The translations under genes and the position numbers were made by a program. Positions 51,296 to 60,150 of a DNA stretch of 64,000 bases are shown piece by piece. Positions within the stretch are counted from its first letter, which is position 1. Each line of letters opens with the position of its first letter. Under the pieces are notes generated by a model that did not search any database, was not told where the DNA came from, and worked only from the letters and a program-made list of their open reading frames with translations. Source of the stretch: Streptomyces sp. NBC_01298 (GTDB taxonomy: Bacteria > Actinomycetota > Actinomycetes > Streptomycetales > Streptomycetaceae); contig NZ_CP108414.1 in assembly GCF_035978755.1 (NCBI RefSeq), positions 7,874,001 through 7,938,000 on the forward strand. The letters run 5' to 3'.

Positions 51296-52270
51296 ATGAC
51301 CCGCGCCGCGAAGGCCGTTTACGCCGTCCTGGCCACCCTCTTACTCGCCGCGCCGGCGCCGGCCGTCACCGCGTCGGCGAGTTCGGAGCCTGGCCGGTCC
51401 CAGGCCCGGGACCGTACCCCGGCCCTCGCCCCGGCTCCGACCCCCGAGGTGAGACCGACGCCCCGGGCGGCCGGCGTACGGGGCCTGGAGATAGCCGTCC
51501 CGGCGTACGTCTGGGCCAACGATCCGATGCTCGTCGATCTCACCGCCACCAGCCCGGCCGCCTCGGTGGTGGTCCTCAACCCGGGCAACGGCGACTCCCC
51601 GTTCGACGCCCCCTGGCGGGCCCGAGCCGACGTCCTGCGCACCGGCACCACCGCCACCGGCGAGAAGACCAAGGTGCTCGGCTACGTCCACACCGATCAC
51701 GGCAACCGCGACATCGCCGCCGTGAAGGCCTCCGTGGACAACTACCTGAAGACGCCCGACGGCCTCCACGTGGACGGCATCTTCTTCGACGTCGTCAGCC
51801 GCGACTGCGGCCCGGCCAACGCCACCCGCGACCACTACGCGGAGCTGCGCCGCTACGTGCAGGACACCATGGAGGCCGTCGCCCCCGGCACGCCGGAACT
51901 GGTCGTCAACAACCCCGGGACGGCCATCGCCGACTGCTTCCTGGAGCCCGGCCGCCGCACCGCCGACGTCTTCGTCACCTTCGAGGACACCTACGCGGCC
52001 TACGCGGGCGCCGGCTGGCTCGGCGGCAACGTCTTCAACGCGCTCACCGGCTACCGCTCCGGCGCCGAACTCGACCCGAGCGGCACCGCGTTCTGGCACC
52101 TCGTGCACGACGTCCCGGACGCCCCCGCGATGCGCGCGACGCTCCGTACGGCCTTCGAGCGCGGCGCGGGATACGGTTACGCCACCAGCGCGCAGATGCC
52201 GAACCCCTGGGACGCGCAGCCCGGTTGGAAGTACCGCGCCCAGACCTCGTACGCCTCAACCCTGGGCTGA
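51296..52270 (+). CDS. Secreted spherulation-specific family 4 protein
   Basis: The 324-residue exported protein has a signal peptide (VYAVLATLLLAAPAPAVTA) and a TIM-barrel-like domain with IAVPAYVWANDP, VVLNPGNGDSPF, VHTDHGNRD, DGIFFDVVSRDCGPA, ELVVNNPGTAI and VFVTFEDTYAAY, which fits spherulin-4 and GH114-like proteins. Codon 16, in the signal peptide, is TTA (51341-51343), suggesting bldA control. GAGGAG precedes ATG 51296. Its end overlaps the VOC gene by 15 bp on the other strand. A glycosidase activity is possible but not shown. Confidence 0.85.
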   Translation: MTRAAKAVYAVLATLLLAAPAPAVTASASSEPGRSQARDRTPALAPAPTPEVRPTPRAAGVRGLEIAVPAYVWANDPMLVDLTATSPAASVVVLNPGNGDSPFDAPWRARADVLRTGTTATGEKTKVLGYVHTDHGNRDIAAVKASVDNYLKTPDGLHVDGIFFDVVSRDCGPANATRDHYAELRRYVQDTMEAVAPGTPELVVNNPGTAIADCFLEPGRRTADVFVTFEDTYAAYAGAGWLGGNVFNALTGYRSGAELDPSGTAFWHLVHDVPDAPAMRATLRTAFERGAGYGYATSAQMPNPWDAQPGWKYRAQTSYASTLG

Positions 52271-52633
52271 GCCGGCCTCCGTCGGCCCGACGGCGGTGAT
52301 CTCGACGGTACGGCCGTCGGGATCCACGAGCCGCTGGCGCCCCGGCGCGAGCCGCGGCCGCGTGGCGGAGCCGTCGAAGGCCGGGACGGCCAGGCCCAGC
52401 CGCAGGGCGCCGGTGAGACGGTCGTCCCGGGCCGGATAGAGCTCGATGACCATGCCGTCCGGGAGGACGGCGGCGTAGTGCTCCGGTCCGCGGCCGTGGC
52501 GTTCCGGGGTGAAGGCCAGGCCGAGGTCCCCGTAGAACCGGCGGCATTCCTCCAGCCGCGGTGTGTACAGCACCAGGAGCGACACCCGCACCGCGGACGC
52601 CCGCCCTGCACGGCCGGGGACGTCAGGGATCAC
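52256..52633 (-). CDS. VOC-family (glyoxalase-like) protein
   Basis: The 125-residue protein has one VOC half-barrel pair: VSLLVLYTPRLEECRRFYGDLGLAF, VLPDGMVIELYPA, and VDPDGRTVEITAVG with the terminal Glu metal ligand. Members are metal-dependent isomerases, dioxygenases or resistance proteins. GTG 52633 overlaps the DUF6332 stop by 4 bp, so the two are translated together. The domain itself starts about 18 residues in, and GTG 52591 is an alternative start. Confidence 0.82.
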   Translation of the reverse strand: MIPDVPGRAGRASAVRVSLLVLYTPRLEECRRFYGDLGLAFTPERHGRGPEHYAAVLPDGMVIELYPARDDRLTGALRLGLAVPAFDGSATRPRLAPGRQRLVDPDGRTVEITAVGPTEAGSAQG

Positions 52634-52887
52634 GCCGGGCCGCCGTCCCTTCCCGGGCGGCGGGCGAAGCGCCACAGGACGTGGGTGATCCGGAGCAGGA
52701 ACACCGTCGCGGCCAGGACGCCGCCCACCATCGCCAGGGTCCGGTCCGTCGTGGAGGAGAGGTCGAAGGCAAGGGCGGGACCGTACAGCGCCGCGAAGAC
52801 GAGTCCGGCGGCGAAGGCGCCGCTGACGAAGGCGAACACGATCTCGATGGTGACCGCGTCCCGGTCGGCCTGGCTACGTCGTTCCAT
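52630..52887 (-). CDS. DUF6332-family small membrane protein
   Basis: The 85-residue protein has two hydrophobic helices (TIEIVFAFVSGAFAAGLVFAA; ALAMVGGVLAATVFLL-like) after a conserved-looking MERRSQADRDAVT start, and ends with a basic WRFARRPGR tail. This matches DUF6332, whose role is unknown. ATG 52887 is taken over the longer frame. It is coupled with the VOC gene by a 4-bp overlap. Confidence 0.75.
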   Translation of the reverse strand: MERRSQADRDAVTIEIVFAFVSGAFAAGLVFAALYGPALAFDLSSTTDRTLAMVGGVLAATVFLLRITHVLWRFARRPGRDGGPA

Positions 52888-52947
52888 GTGCGCAGTCTCG
52901 CCGCCCGAGCCGCACCACGACAAGGGCGCTCCCGGTGCGCCCGGGGG

Positions 52948-53703
52948 TTAGATTCCGGCCGTGTCCACCCAGAGCCGGGCCAGTTCCGCGTCGCCGGTCA
53001 CGCCCGGCCCGGTGAGCGGCTGCCGGTTCCACAGCGCCGAGTAGAGCCAGGCGGCCTCGCCCGTCAGGGTGCAGTCGGCCTCCGCGCCGTCCGCGCCGTG
53101 GGCGTCTGCGCGTACCGTGCGGGCGGGCTCCTGCGACAGGTGTACGGTCCACACCGCGCCCGTGTCGCAGGCCCGTACGCGCAGCACCCGCGGCTCCGCC
53201 GTCCGTACCCGGCTCTGCGGCCGCGCGTGGAACCCGGTCAGCAGCTCGTCCACCCCGTCCTCGGCGAAACCGGGGTCCACGGCCCCGAAGGGCACGCCGA
53301 GCGCGGCTTCCGCGTCCATCCGGTGCACGGTGGTCTCGTGCGCCTGGCGGCGGGCCCAGAAGGCCAGCGGCGAAGGCGGCGCGGTCGGCAGGAAGGTCCA
53401 GCACCGTGCGTCGGCGGAGGTTCCGGTCAGGGTCCGTACCAGCGTCGCGTGGCCCTCGCGGAACCAGGCCAGCAGGTCCGCACCCACCAGCTCCGGCGCG
53501 TCCGGGAAGGGAGCCCGCTCGCTCAGGCCCTGCGCCACGTATCCGGTGGCCCAGCGGTGCACGGAGCCGGTGTGGCGCAGCAGATCGGCGACCCGCCACT
53601 GCGGACAGGTGGGCACGAGGGCGTCCGTACCGGCCCGTTCGGCGAGGTCGGCGAGCTGCTCGCCCTCGCGGGCCACGGTCTTCACATAGCTGATGATCTC
53701 CAT
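52948..53703 (-). CDS. DinB-like / maleylpyruvate isomerase-family protein
   Basis: The 251-residue protein has the four-helix mycothiol-dependent metalloenzyme fold: CPQWRVADLLRHTGSVHRWATGYV with the first His, and RRQAHETTVHRMDAEAALG with the H-x3-E-type ligands, followed by an SCP-like C-terminal domain (LTGEAAWLYSALWNRQPL). Relatives act as mycothiol S-transferases or isomerases. ATG 53703 is the start. It is divergent from the AlkB-type gene across about 90 bp. Confidence 0.88.
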   Translation of the reverse strand: MEIISYVKTVAREGEQLADLAERAGTDALVPTCPQWRVADLLRHTGSVHRWATGYVAQGLSERAPFPDAPELVGADLLAWFREGHATLVRTLTGTSADARCWTFLPTAPPSPLAFWARRQAHETTVHRMDAEAALGVPFGAVDPGFAEDGVDELLTGFHARPQSRVRTAEPRVLRVRACDTGAVWTVHLSQEPARTVRADAHGADGAEADCTLTGEAAWLYSALWNRQPLTGPGVTGDAELARLWVDTAGI

Positions 53704-53791
53704 GGCGGGAGTCTCTCAGCCGCCCGCGGGCCCGCACAACGAAGGATGATGGAGGGCACGGGGAGAGGCCGCCGAGGGGACGAAAGAGCAG

Positions 53792-54466
53792 GTGGTGGAG
53801 GTCATGGGCAATCCGGACGGCGAGCTCTTCCCGCGCGAGCGCACCGAGATCGTGCCCGGCGCCGTGCACGTGCCCGACTGGCTGGGGCCGGGGCGGCAGC
53901 GGGAGTTGGTCGAAGCGTGCCGGGGGTGGGCCCGGCCGCCCGCCGGGCTGCGCACGGTGCGCACCCCGGGCGGGGGGACGATGAGCGCCCGACAGGTGTG
54001 CCTGGGGCTGCACTGGTACCCGTACGGATACGCGCCCACGGCCGTCGACGGGGACGGCGCTCCGGTCAAGGCGATGCCCGACTGGCTCGCGCAGCTGGGC
54101 CGCGGCGCCGTGGCCGACGCGTACGGGCGGGCTCCGGATCCGGCCATCGCCTACGACATCGCGCTGGTCAACTTCTACGAGGGCGACTCCCGCATGGGCA
54201 TGCACCGGGACGCCGAGGAGGCCTCCGATGCCCCGGTGGTCTCGCTGAGCCTGGGTGATTCCTGCCTCTTCCGCTTCGGCAACACCGCCTCGCGCGGGCG
54301 TCCGTATCGGGACGTTGAGCTGCGCAGCGGGGATCTGTTCGTCTTCGGCGGGCCGGTCCGACGGGCCTTCCACGGGGTGCCGAAGGTCCTGCCCGGCACC
54401 GCTCCGCCGGGCCTCGGGCTGACCGGGCGGCTGAACATCACGCTCCGGGTTGGCGGGCTCGGATAG
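53792..54466 (+). CDS. AlkB-type 2-oxoglutarate/Fe(II) dioxygenase
   Basis: The 224-residue protein has the AlkB double-stranded beta-helix: metal ligands in GMHRDAEE (H-x-D), the distal His in AFHGV and the 2-oxoglutarate Arg in RLNITLRV. It repairs alkylated DNA bases by oxidative demethylation. GTG 53792 is taken as start; ATG 53804 is possible, but GGAGG lies only 2 nt before it. It is followed 43 bp later by the ROK gene on the same strand. Confidence 0.93.
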   Translation: MVEVMGNPDGELFPRERTEIVPGAVHVPDWLGPGRQRELVEACRGWARPPAGLRTVRTPGGGTMSARQVCLGLHWYPYGYAPTAVDGDGAPVKAMPDWLAQLGRGAVADAYGRAPDPAIAYDIALVNFYEGDSRMGMHRDAEEASDAPVVSLSLGDSCLFRFGNTASRGRPYRDVELRSGDLFVFGGPVRRAFHGVPKVLPGTAPPGLGLTGRLNITLRVGGLG

Positions 54467-54509
54467 CGGGCGGCGTCCTCGGCGCTCCGATCATGCGAGG
54501 ATCGCTGTC

Positions 54510-55961
54510 ATGAACGGCAACGGGGCCCCGCGGCGGGTGGGGGATGTGACCGCGGTGTCCGCGGGGACGGACGGGACCGCAGGGGCCGGCACGGATGAGG
54601 GATCCGGCAGTGCCGGGGGACCCGCCAGGGCCGACGCGTCCGACGCGTCCGTCGCGCCGAAGGCATCCGCCCCGGGGTCCGCTTCGGCGTCCGCCTCCGG
54701 GTCCGCCGCGGCTCCCACGGCGGCAGCAGCGGCGGCAGCGGCAGCGGCAGCCGGTTCCGCGCGGACCAAGCTGGAGCGGGGCCGCGGCGCGCTCGGCCCG
54801 GCGCTGGAGCTGGTCCACACCGGCCGGGCCCCGACCCGTGCGGTCCTGACCGCCGAACTCGGCGTCACCCGCGCCACCGCCGGCGCCGTCGCCGCCGAAC
54901 TGGAGGCGCTCGGCCTGATCCGCGTGGACTCCCGCCCCGGTGGGGCCGGCGGCACCCAGGGCCGTCCCTCGCACCGGCTCTCCGTGGACGAGAACGGCCC
55001 GGTGGCCCTGGCGGCGCAGGTGCACTCGGACGGGTTCCGGGCCGCCCTGGTCGGCCTCGGCGGCCGGATCGTGGCCACGGCTCCCGGTCGGGTCCCCGTG
55101 TCGGCCGACCCCGCGCAGGTGCTCGGCGCGGTCGTCGAAGCCGGGGCCGCGCTGCTCGCGCAGACCGGCCGGCGCTGCATCGGCGCCGGCCTCGCGGTGC
55201 CCTCGGCGGTCGCGGAGCCGGAGGGGACGGCGCTGAACCCGCTGCACCTGGCCTGGCCCGCCGGTTCCCCCGTCCGGGCCATCTTCGCCGACTGCGTGAA
55301 GGAGGCCGGCATCGACGGCCCGGCGCTGACCGGCAACGACGTGAACCTCGCCGCGCTCGCCGAGCACCGCCACGGCGCCGGCCGCAGTGCGCAGCACCTG
55401 CTGTGCGTGGCCACCGGACACCGCGGGGTCGGCGGCGCGCTGGTCCTGGACGGCCGCCTGCACAGTGGGAGTTCGGGCCTGGCCCTGGAGGTCGGCCACC
55501 TCACCGTGAACCCCGAGGGGCGGGCCTGCCACTGCGGCAGCCGCGGCTGCCTCGACGTGGAGGCCGACCCGCTGGCCTTCCTCACCGCCGCCGGGCGCAC
55601 CCCGGGCCCCGAGGTGTCCCTGCTCCAGCAGGCCCGCGACCTGCTGCGCGAGGAGTCCGCGGACCCGGGGGTACGGGCGGCCACCGAGGAGCTCATCGAC
55701 CGGCTCGGCCTGGGCCTCGCGGGCCTGGTCAACATCCTGAATCCGGACCGGATCATCCTCGGCGGACTCCACCGCGAGCTGCTCTACGCGGACCCCGAGC
55801 GGCTGCGCGCGGTGGTAGCGGACCGCAGCCTGTGGGGGCGCAGCGGCGGCGTGCCGATCCTGCCCTGCACGCTCGACCACAACAGCCTGGTCGGCGCCGC
55901 CGAGCTGGCGTGGCAGCCGGTGCTGGACGACCCGCTCGGGACCCTGGGCACGGCGGCCTGA
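54510..55961 (+). CDS. ROK-family transcriptional regulator/kinase
   Basis: The 483-residue protein has an Ala/Ser/Gly-rich leader with a polyalanine tract, a winged helix (TRAVLTAELGVTRATAGAVAAELEALGLI) and a C-terminal ROK sugar-kinase fold: GAGLAVPSAVAEPEG, the zinc motif CHCGSRGCLDVE, GHLTVNPEG and GLAGLVNILNPDRIILGG. It is probably a sugar-responsive repressor; kinase activity is uncertain. GAGGA precedes ATG 54510. The GCG/GCA run at about 54718-54760 encodes the polyalanine and may vary in length. Confidence 0.93.
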   Translation: MNGNGAPRRVGDVTAVSAGTDGTAGAGTDEGSGSAGGPARADASDASVAPKASAPGSASASASGSAAAPTAAAAAAAAAAAGSARTKLERGRGALGPALELVHTGRAPTRAVLTAELGVTRATAGAVAAELEALGLIRVDSRPGGAGGTQGRPSHRLSVDENGPVALAAQVHSDGFRAALVGLGGRIVATAPGRVPVSADPAQVLGAVVEAGAALLAQTGRRCIGAGLAVPSAVAEPEGTALNPLHLAWPAGSPVRAIFADCVKEAGIDGPALTGNDVNLAALAEHRHGAGRSAQHLLCVATGHRGVGGALVLDGRLHSGSSGLALEVGHLTVNPEGRACHCGSRGCLDVEADPLAFLTAAGRTPGPEVSLLQQARDLLREESADPGVRAATEELIDRLGLGLAGLVNILNPDRIILGGLHRELLYADPERLRAVVADRSLWGRSGGVPILPCTLDHNSLVGAAELAWQPVLDDPLGTLGTAA

Positions 55962-56002
55962 CCGCTGTTCCCACGGCTCCGGGCGGGTTCGGCGACCGGA
56001 GG

Positions 56003-56626
56003 CTACCCGGGCCGGGCGCCGACCGAGGCCGTCACCGACAGGCCGGCGGAGACCGGCTCGGGGGGTGCGGCGACGGACGGGGCCGGCGCGGGTTCCCGTA
56101 CGGGCTTCTTCGCGACCCGGTGCGCCGGTTTCTCCGCCAGGAGCACCGGGTGGTGTTCCGGCGCGGCCGGCCCGGGGGCGGCGCGCAGGGAGAACCACAC
56201 CACCTTGCCCGGGCAGTCGTCCTGCTGCCGGGCCCCCCACGCCTCGCTGAGGGCCTCCACGAGCGCGAGCCCGCGGCCGGAGGTCTCCAGGGCGTCGACC
56301 GGGGCGGCGGCCGGGGAAGCGGCCGCGGGCAGGGTGGCCCCGGTGGCCGCGGAGTCCCTGAGCTGGGGGAGGCGGGGATCGCTGTCGTAGACGGACACGG
56401 TCAGCCGGCCGAGGCGCAGCTCGATCTCGACCGTGCAGGTCTTGTCCGGCTGCGCGTGACGGTGGACGTTGCTGAGCAGCTCCGTCACGCCGAGCGCGGC
56501 CCGGTCGATGAGCGGGTCGAGCTGCCAGTGGCGCAGTTGCGCCGAAACGATTCGGCGGATCTGTCCGATCCGCAAGGGCAGGGCCTGCAGTTCGACGACG
56601 CAGTGCCTGCGGGAATGACTGATCAC
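56003..56626 (-). CDS. RsbW/anti-sigma-type ATP-binding protein
   Basis: The 207-residue cytoplasmic protein has a histidine-kinase-like ATPase domain: N-box ELLSNVHRHA, G1 VYDSDPRLP and G2 SGRGLALVEALSEAWG. This is the Streptomyces RsbW/SpoIIAB-like family that can bind sigma or anti-sigma-antagonist proteins. The C-terminal 60 residues are Pro/Ala-rich. GTG 56626 follows GGGGAG. No sigma factor or antagonist is adjacent, so its partner is unknown. It is divergent from the PLP enzyme gene. Confidence 0.9.
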   Translation of the reverse strand: MISHSRRHCVVELQALPLRIGQIRRIVSAQLRHWQLDPLIDRAALGVTELLSNVHRHAQPDKTCTVEIELRLGRLTVSVYDSDPRLPQLRDSAATGATLPAAASPAAAPVDALETSGRGLALVEALSEAWGARQQDDCPGKVVWFSLRAAPGPAAPEHHPVLLAEKPAHRVAKKPVREPAPAPSVAAPPEPVSAGLSVTASVGARPG

Positions 56627-56854
56627 GGCTGCGACTCCCCGACATCAGTGTTACGGGTGCTGCACCCTCGGTGACGCCTCCCCAGGGTCACCCACTGTGG
56701 GGCGGTATGCAACCGAACGCGATCGAAAGGGATTCGCATAGATACCCAAAGTGACCGTTTGTGCAGGTGGGCGGAGTACATTTCGAAAGCGGGCGGTGGG
56801 CTGAGATGCCCGGCGCGCACTCGGGACATCGAGAAGTACGAAGGAGCACGGCGC

Positions 56855-57985
56855 ATGAGCACCACCACCGGTACGACCGCCACGACCATCGACGTCGACC
56901 GCAGCGACGCGGACTACCGAGCTTGGCTGAAAGAGGCCGTCCGCAAGGTGCAGGCGGACGCGAACCGATCCGCCGACACGCACCTGCTGCGCTTCCCGCT
57001 CCCCGAGGCCTGGGGCATCGACCTGTACCTCAAGGACGAGTCCACCCACCCGACGGGCTCCCTCAAGCACCGTCTCGCCCGCTCCCTGTTCCTCTACGCC
57101 CTCTGCAACGGCTGGATCCGGCCCGGCCGCCCCGTCATCGAGGCCTCGTCCGGGTCCACGGCGGTCTCGGAGGCTTACTTCGCCAAGCTGATCGGCGTTC
57201 CGTTCATCGCCGTCATGCCGCGCACGACGAGCCCCGAGAAGTGCCGGCTCATCGAGTTCCACGGCGGCGAGTGCCACTTCGTCGACGACTCGATGAAGAT
57301 GTACGAGGAGTCGGCCCAGCTCGCCGCCCGCACCGGCGGCCACTACATGGACCAGTTCACGTACGCGGAGCGGGCGACCGACTGGCGCGGCAACAACAAC
57401 ATCGCCGAATCGATGTACCAGCAGCTGCGGTTGGAGCGTTACCCCGAGCCCGCGTGGATCGTGGCCACGGCCGGCACCGGCGGCACCTCCGCGACGATCG
57501 CCCGCTACGTGCACTACATGCAGCACGACACCCGCATCTGCGTCCCGGACCCGGAGAACTCCTGCTTCTTCGACGGCTGGACCCTGGGCGACCCGCACGC
57601 GACCAGCGACTGCGGCTCGCGGATCGAGGGCATCGGCCGGCCCCGGATGGAGCCGAGCTTCGTCCCCGGGGCCATCGACCGGATGATGCGGGTCCCGGAC
57701 GCCGCCAGCGTCGCGGCGTGCCGGGCGCTGGAGCGGGTGATCGGCCGCAAGGCGGGCGGTTCCACCGGTACCGGGGTGTGGAGCGCGCTGAAGATCATCT
57801 CGGAGATGGTCGCGGAGGGCCGCACGGGCAGCGTCGTGACCCTGCTCTGCGACGGCGGCGAGCGCTACCTCGACAAGTACTACTCCGACGCGTGGCTGGC
57901 GGAGCAGGGGCTCGACATCACCCCGTACGCGCGGACGCTCGAGACCATGCTGGAGACCGGCGTGTGGAGCGAGCCCATCGGCTGA
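56855..57985 (+). CDS. PLP-dependent cysteine synthase-family enzyme
   Basis: The 376-residue fold-type II PLP enzyme has the Lys in [10 protein letters not shown] (Lys71), [17 protein letters not shown], the phosphate loop [10 protein letters not shown] and [12 protein letters not shown] near the C-terminus. The pattern resembles the actinobacterial cysteine desulfhydrase/synthase group. The activity could be sulfide release from cysteine or a synthase reaction. AAGGAG precedes ATG 56855. The 228-bp upstream region, shared with the RsbW-type gene, has AAAGGGATTCGCATAGATACCC but no site I can name. Confidence 0.88.
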   Translation: MSTTTGTTATTIDVDRSDADYRAWLKEAVRKVQADANRSADTHLLRFPLPEAWGIDLYLKDESTHPTGSLKHRLARSLFLYALCNGWIRPGRPVIEASSGSTAVSEAYFAKLIGVPFIAVMPRTTSPEKCRLIEFHGGECHFVDDSMKMYEESAQLAARTGGHYMDQFTYAERATDWRGNNNIAESMYQQLRLERYPEPAWIVATAGTGGTSATIARYVHYMQHDTRICVPDPENSCFFDGWTLGDPHATSDCGSRIEGIGRPRMEPSFVPGAIDRMMRVPDAASVAACRALERVIGRKAGGSTGTGVWSALKIISEMVAEGRTGSVVTLLCDGGERYLDKYYSDAWLAEQGLDITPYARTLETMLETGVWSEPIG

Positions 57986-58082
57986 AACGTTTGCCCTGGC
58001 CGCCTGGTCCGTGCCCGGTCCGCTGGCTACGCTGTGCTGACTTTGGGCGGGCGCGGCGCGGCGCGGGGCGGGGCGGGGAGTC

Positions 58083-58748
58083 ATGGCGGAGTTCACGGAC
58101 GGCGACGGCAAGGGCTTACGGGGCCAAGGCGTGGGCGGCGAGGCGGGGTTGGCCTGCCCCCGGTGCGGCCGGGAGGACCAGGTGCTCGGCGTGTCCGCCG
58201 CGTACCTGCGGTCCAAGGCCAAGATGCGGGTGGAGCGCGGGGGCGGCGAGGACGACAGCGTCACGCTCCGCGAGGAGAACTCGGCGCTGGCCAAGGCACT
58301 CGCCGTCGCCCCGGAGGAGCCGGACGGCGACACCAAGGGCTGCCTCGGCGTGCTGTCCGTCCTGGTGGCGGTCGGCGCGTTCATCTGGGGCGGAATCGCG
58401 GGGAAGTGGTTCCAGGGCGACGGGTTCCCGCGGTTCTACGGGGGCGACGGTGACCTCCCCCTGGGAGTCGAGGACCCCACGACCTACCTGGGCTGGATCT
58501 CGGCGGCCTCGCTCGTCCTGGCCCCCCTCCTGCTGGCCCTGTCGGGCCGGGCGGAACGGGTCTGGCGCCGCCGGACCGAACCGGGCCGGGTGGCCGCCGA
58601 CCGGGTCTGGGCCGACGGCTGGTACTGCGGCCGCTGCGGCACGGTGCACTTCGCCGGAGAACGGGCCATGACCTTGCAGGAGTTCCGCACCCGGGTCTGG
58701 TCGGCGGGCGGCTACGGGGACCTGGCCGTGCGGCACCCCGCGGTCTGA
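58083..58748 (+). CDS. Zinc-ribbon membrane protein (paralogue A)
   Basis: The 221-residue protein has an N-terminal CPRCG (about residue 25), two membrane helices (CLGVLSVLVAVGAFIWGG and ISAASLVLAPLLLAL), and a C-terminal CGRCG followed by HFAGE, so two half zinc-ribbons flank the membrane part. Function is unknown. Codon 12 is the rare TTA (58116-58118). The gene is followed by a clear paralogue at 58853, and both share the -10 region TACGCTGTGC. It looks like a local duplication. Confidence 0.7.
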   Translation: MAEFTDGDGKGLRGQGVGGEAGLACPRCGREDQVLGVSAAYLRSKAKMRVERGGGEDDSVTLREENSALAKALAVAPEEPDGDTKGCLGVLSVLVAVGAFIWGGIAGKWFQGDGFPRFYGGDGDLPLGVEDPTTYLGWISAASLVLAPLLLALSGRAERVWRRRTEPGRVAADRVWADGWYCGRCGTVHFAGERAMTLQEFRTRVWSAGGYGDLAVRHPAV

Positions 58749-58852
58749 ACCGGGACGGGCGGGCCCGTAGCGAGAAACCCGTAGGCAGGGCGGCGCCGAC
58801 TGCTTACGCTGTGCGGACTTCGATCACGGCGGCCTCGGGGGGACCACGGACC

Positions 58853-59557
58853 ATGGCAGGCATCGAGTACGACAGGCCGGACCGGGAGGCGCGCTCGCTC
58901 CCCGTGTGTCCCGGCTGCGGCGCCTGCGACGAAGTACGGGCGGTGCAGGCGGTGTTCCTGGAGGGGCACCGCGAGGTCCGCGAGGAGACCGGTGCCGGCA
59001 GCGACCGGCGGACGGTCAACCGGGAGGTCGTCTCGCGCCTGGCCCGGGCCCTGGCGCCCACCCCGCCCACCCCGTCCGTCCAGGGGCGAGGCTGCCTGGG
59101 TGCGGTCCTGGTGCTCGTGTCGATCGGCACCTTCCTGGCAGGCTCCCTGGCCGGACACTGGTTCACGACGGAGCCCGGGCCGGAGTATCCGTACCCGGGA
59201 TGGGACGAGGCCCCCGGGACGGAGTCGGACCTGCTCCTCCTCGGCGTGATCTCGGCGGTCGCGCTCCTGGGCGCCGTCTGTCTCTTCGCCGCGATCGCCC
59301 TGGCGAACCGGGCGTACAGCGCCAAGGTTCGGCCCGGCCTGCCCGCCGCCGAGCGGCTCTGGCTCCAGGGCTGGTACTGCGCACGCTGCGCCAGGGTCCA
59401 CTTCGACGGTGAAGGGGCGGCCCTGACCTTGCACGAGTTCCGCCTCCGGGTGTGGACGGCCGGGGGCTACGGCGATCTGGCCGAACGGTACCGGGGGATC
59501 GACCAGATCGTCGGCATCCGCCCGGACGGCTCCTCCGGGCGGCTGGCCCCCTACTGA
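58853..59557 (+). CDS. Zinc-ribbon membrane protein (paralogue B)
   Basis: The 234-residue protein has CPGCGACDE near residue 19, two membrane helices (CLGAVLVLVSIGTFLAGSLAG and LGVISAVALLGAVCLFAAIALA), and CARCARVHFDG before a helix LTLHEFRLRVWTAGGYGDLAE. The final part matches the end of paralogue A (LQEFRTRVWSAGGYGDLA), and the two share order and spacing throughout. GGGGGGA precedes ATG 58853. Unlike paralogue A it has no TTA codon that I noticed. The 3' end overlaps the SRPBCC gene by 7 bp. Confidence 0.7.
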   Translation: MAGIEYDRPDREARSLPVCPGCGACDEVRAVQAVFLEGHREVREETGAGSDRRTVNREVVSRLARALAPTPPTPSVQGRGCLGAVLVLVSIGTFLAGSLAGHWFTTEPGPEYPYPGWDEAPGTESDLLLLGVISAVALLGAVCLFAAIALANRAYSAKVRPGLPAAERLWLQGWYCARCARVHFDGEGAALTLHEFRLRVWTAGGYGDLAERYRGIDQIVGIRPDGSSGRLAPY

Positions 59558-60042
59558 TCCGCCCCGCGCCGCCGCTGCGCCAGCCGAAGGTCCAGCGCGC
59601 GGACCGCCGAGCGGAACGAGTGCCCGAGTGCGGGCCGGGCGGCGGTGAGCGCGAGGCGGACCGCGGTCGGGCCGTCCGCGGCGAAGGTCCACTGGACGTG
59701 GGTGCCGGAGCCGGAGGGGGACAGGTGCCACTCCTCCAGCAGGGCCCGTATGCCGGGGGCGTTGGTCTCGTCGACCCGGTACGCGTAGCGGCGCTCGGGA
59801 TCCGCGGCCATGATCGTTTCCTGGAAGCGGACCCCGCCCGCCAGCCTGATCTCGCGCCCGGCGCCGCCGTGGGTGGGCCGGGCCAGGGTGACGGCCCGGA
59901 ACCAGCTGGGCCAGCCCTCCAGCTCCTCGGCCAGCGCCCGGTACACGTCCTCGGGAGCGGCCGTCGTACGGCCGGCGAAGACCAGCCGGACGGGGGCCAC
60001 CTCGATGAAGTCCAGCCCTACGGGGCGGAGTCGGCGGGCCAT
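59551..60042 (-). CDS. SRPBCC/polyketide-cyclase-like lipid-binding fold protein
   Basis: The 163-residue protein opens with a strand then TTAAPEDVYRALAEELEGWPSWF, followed by beta-strands (GGVRFQETIMAAD, RYAYRVDET, THVQWTF) and a long C-terminal helix, as in START/SRPBCC proteins. These bind hydrophobic ligands or act as cyclases/coenzyme Q-like carriers. ATG 60042 has GGGGAG just upstream. It is a single gene. Confidence 0.87.
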   Translation of the reverse strand: MARRLRPVGLDFIEVAPVRLVFAGRTTAAPEDVYRALAEELEGWPSWFRAVTLARPTHGGAGREIRLAGGVRFQETIMAADPERRYAYRVDETNAPGIRALLEEWHLSPSGSGTHVQWTFAADGPTAVRLALTAARPALGHSFRSAVRALDLRLAQRRRGADQ

Positions 60043-60150
60043 GGGGAACTCCCTCGGTTCGACGGCCGGCCGGCGGCGTCCGGCGGCGGGCTGTCACCTT
60101 AGCTGTCGGACCGTCAGTTGTCGCTCGGCGTCCGGGGAGGAGGCGTCCGG

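Noticed and set aside
56690..56760. Sigma-B-like promoter (GGGTAT) on the minus strand before the RsbW-type gene
   Set aside because: GGGTAT exists, but the matching -35 sequence is unconvincing by eye. It is left as an unassigned stretch.
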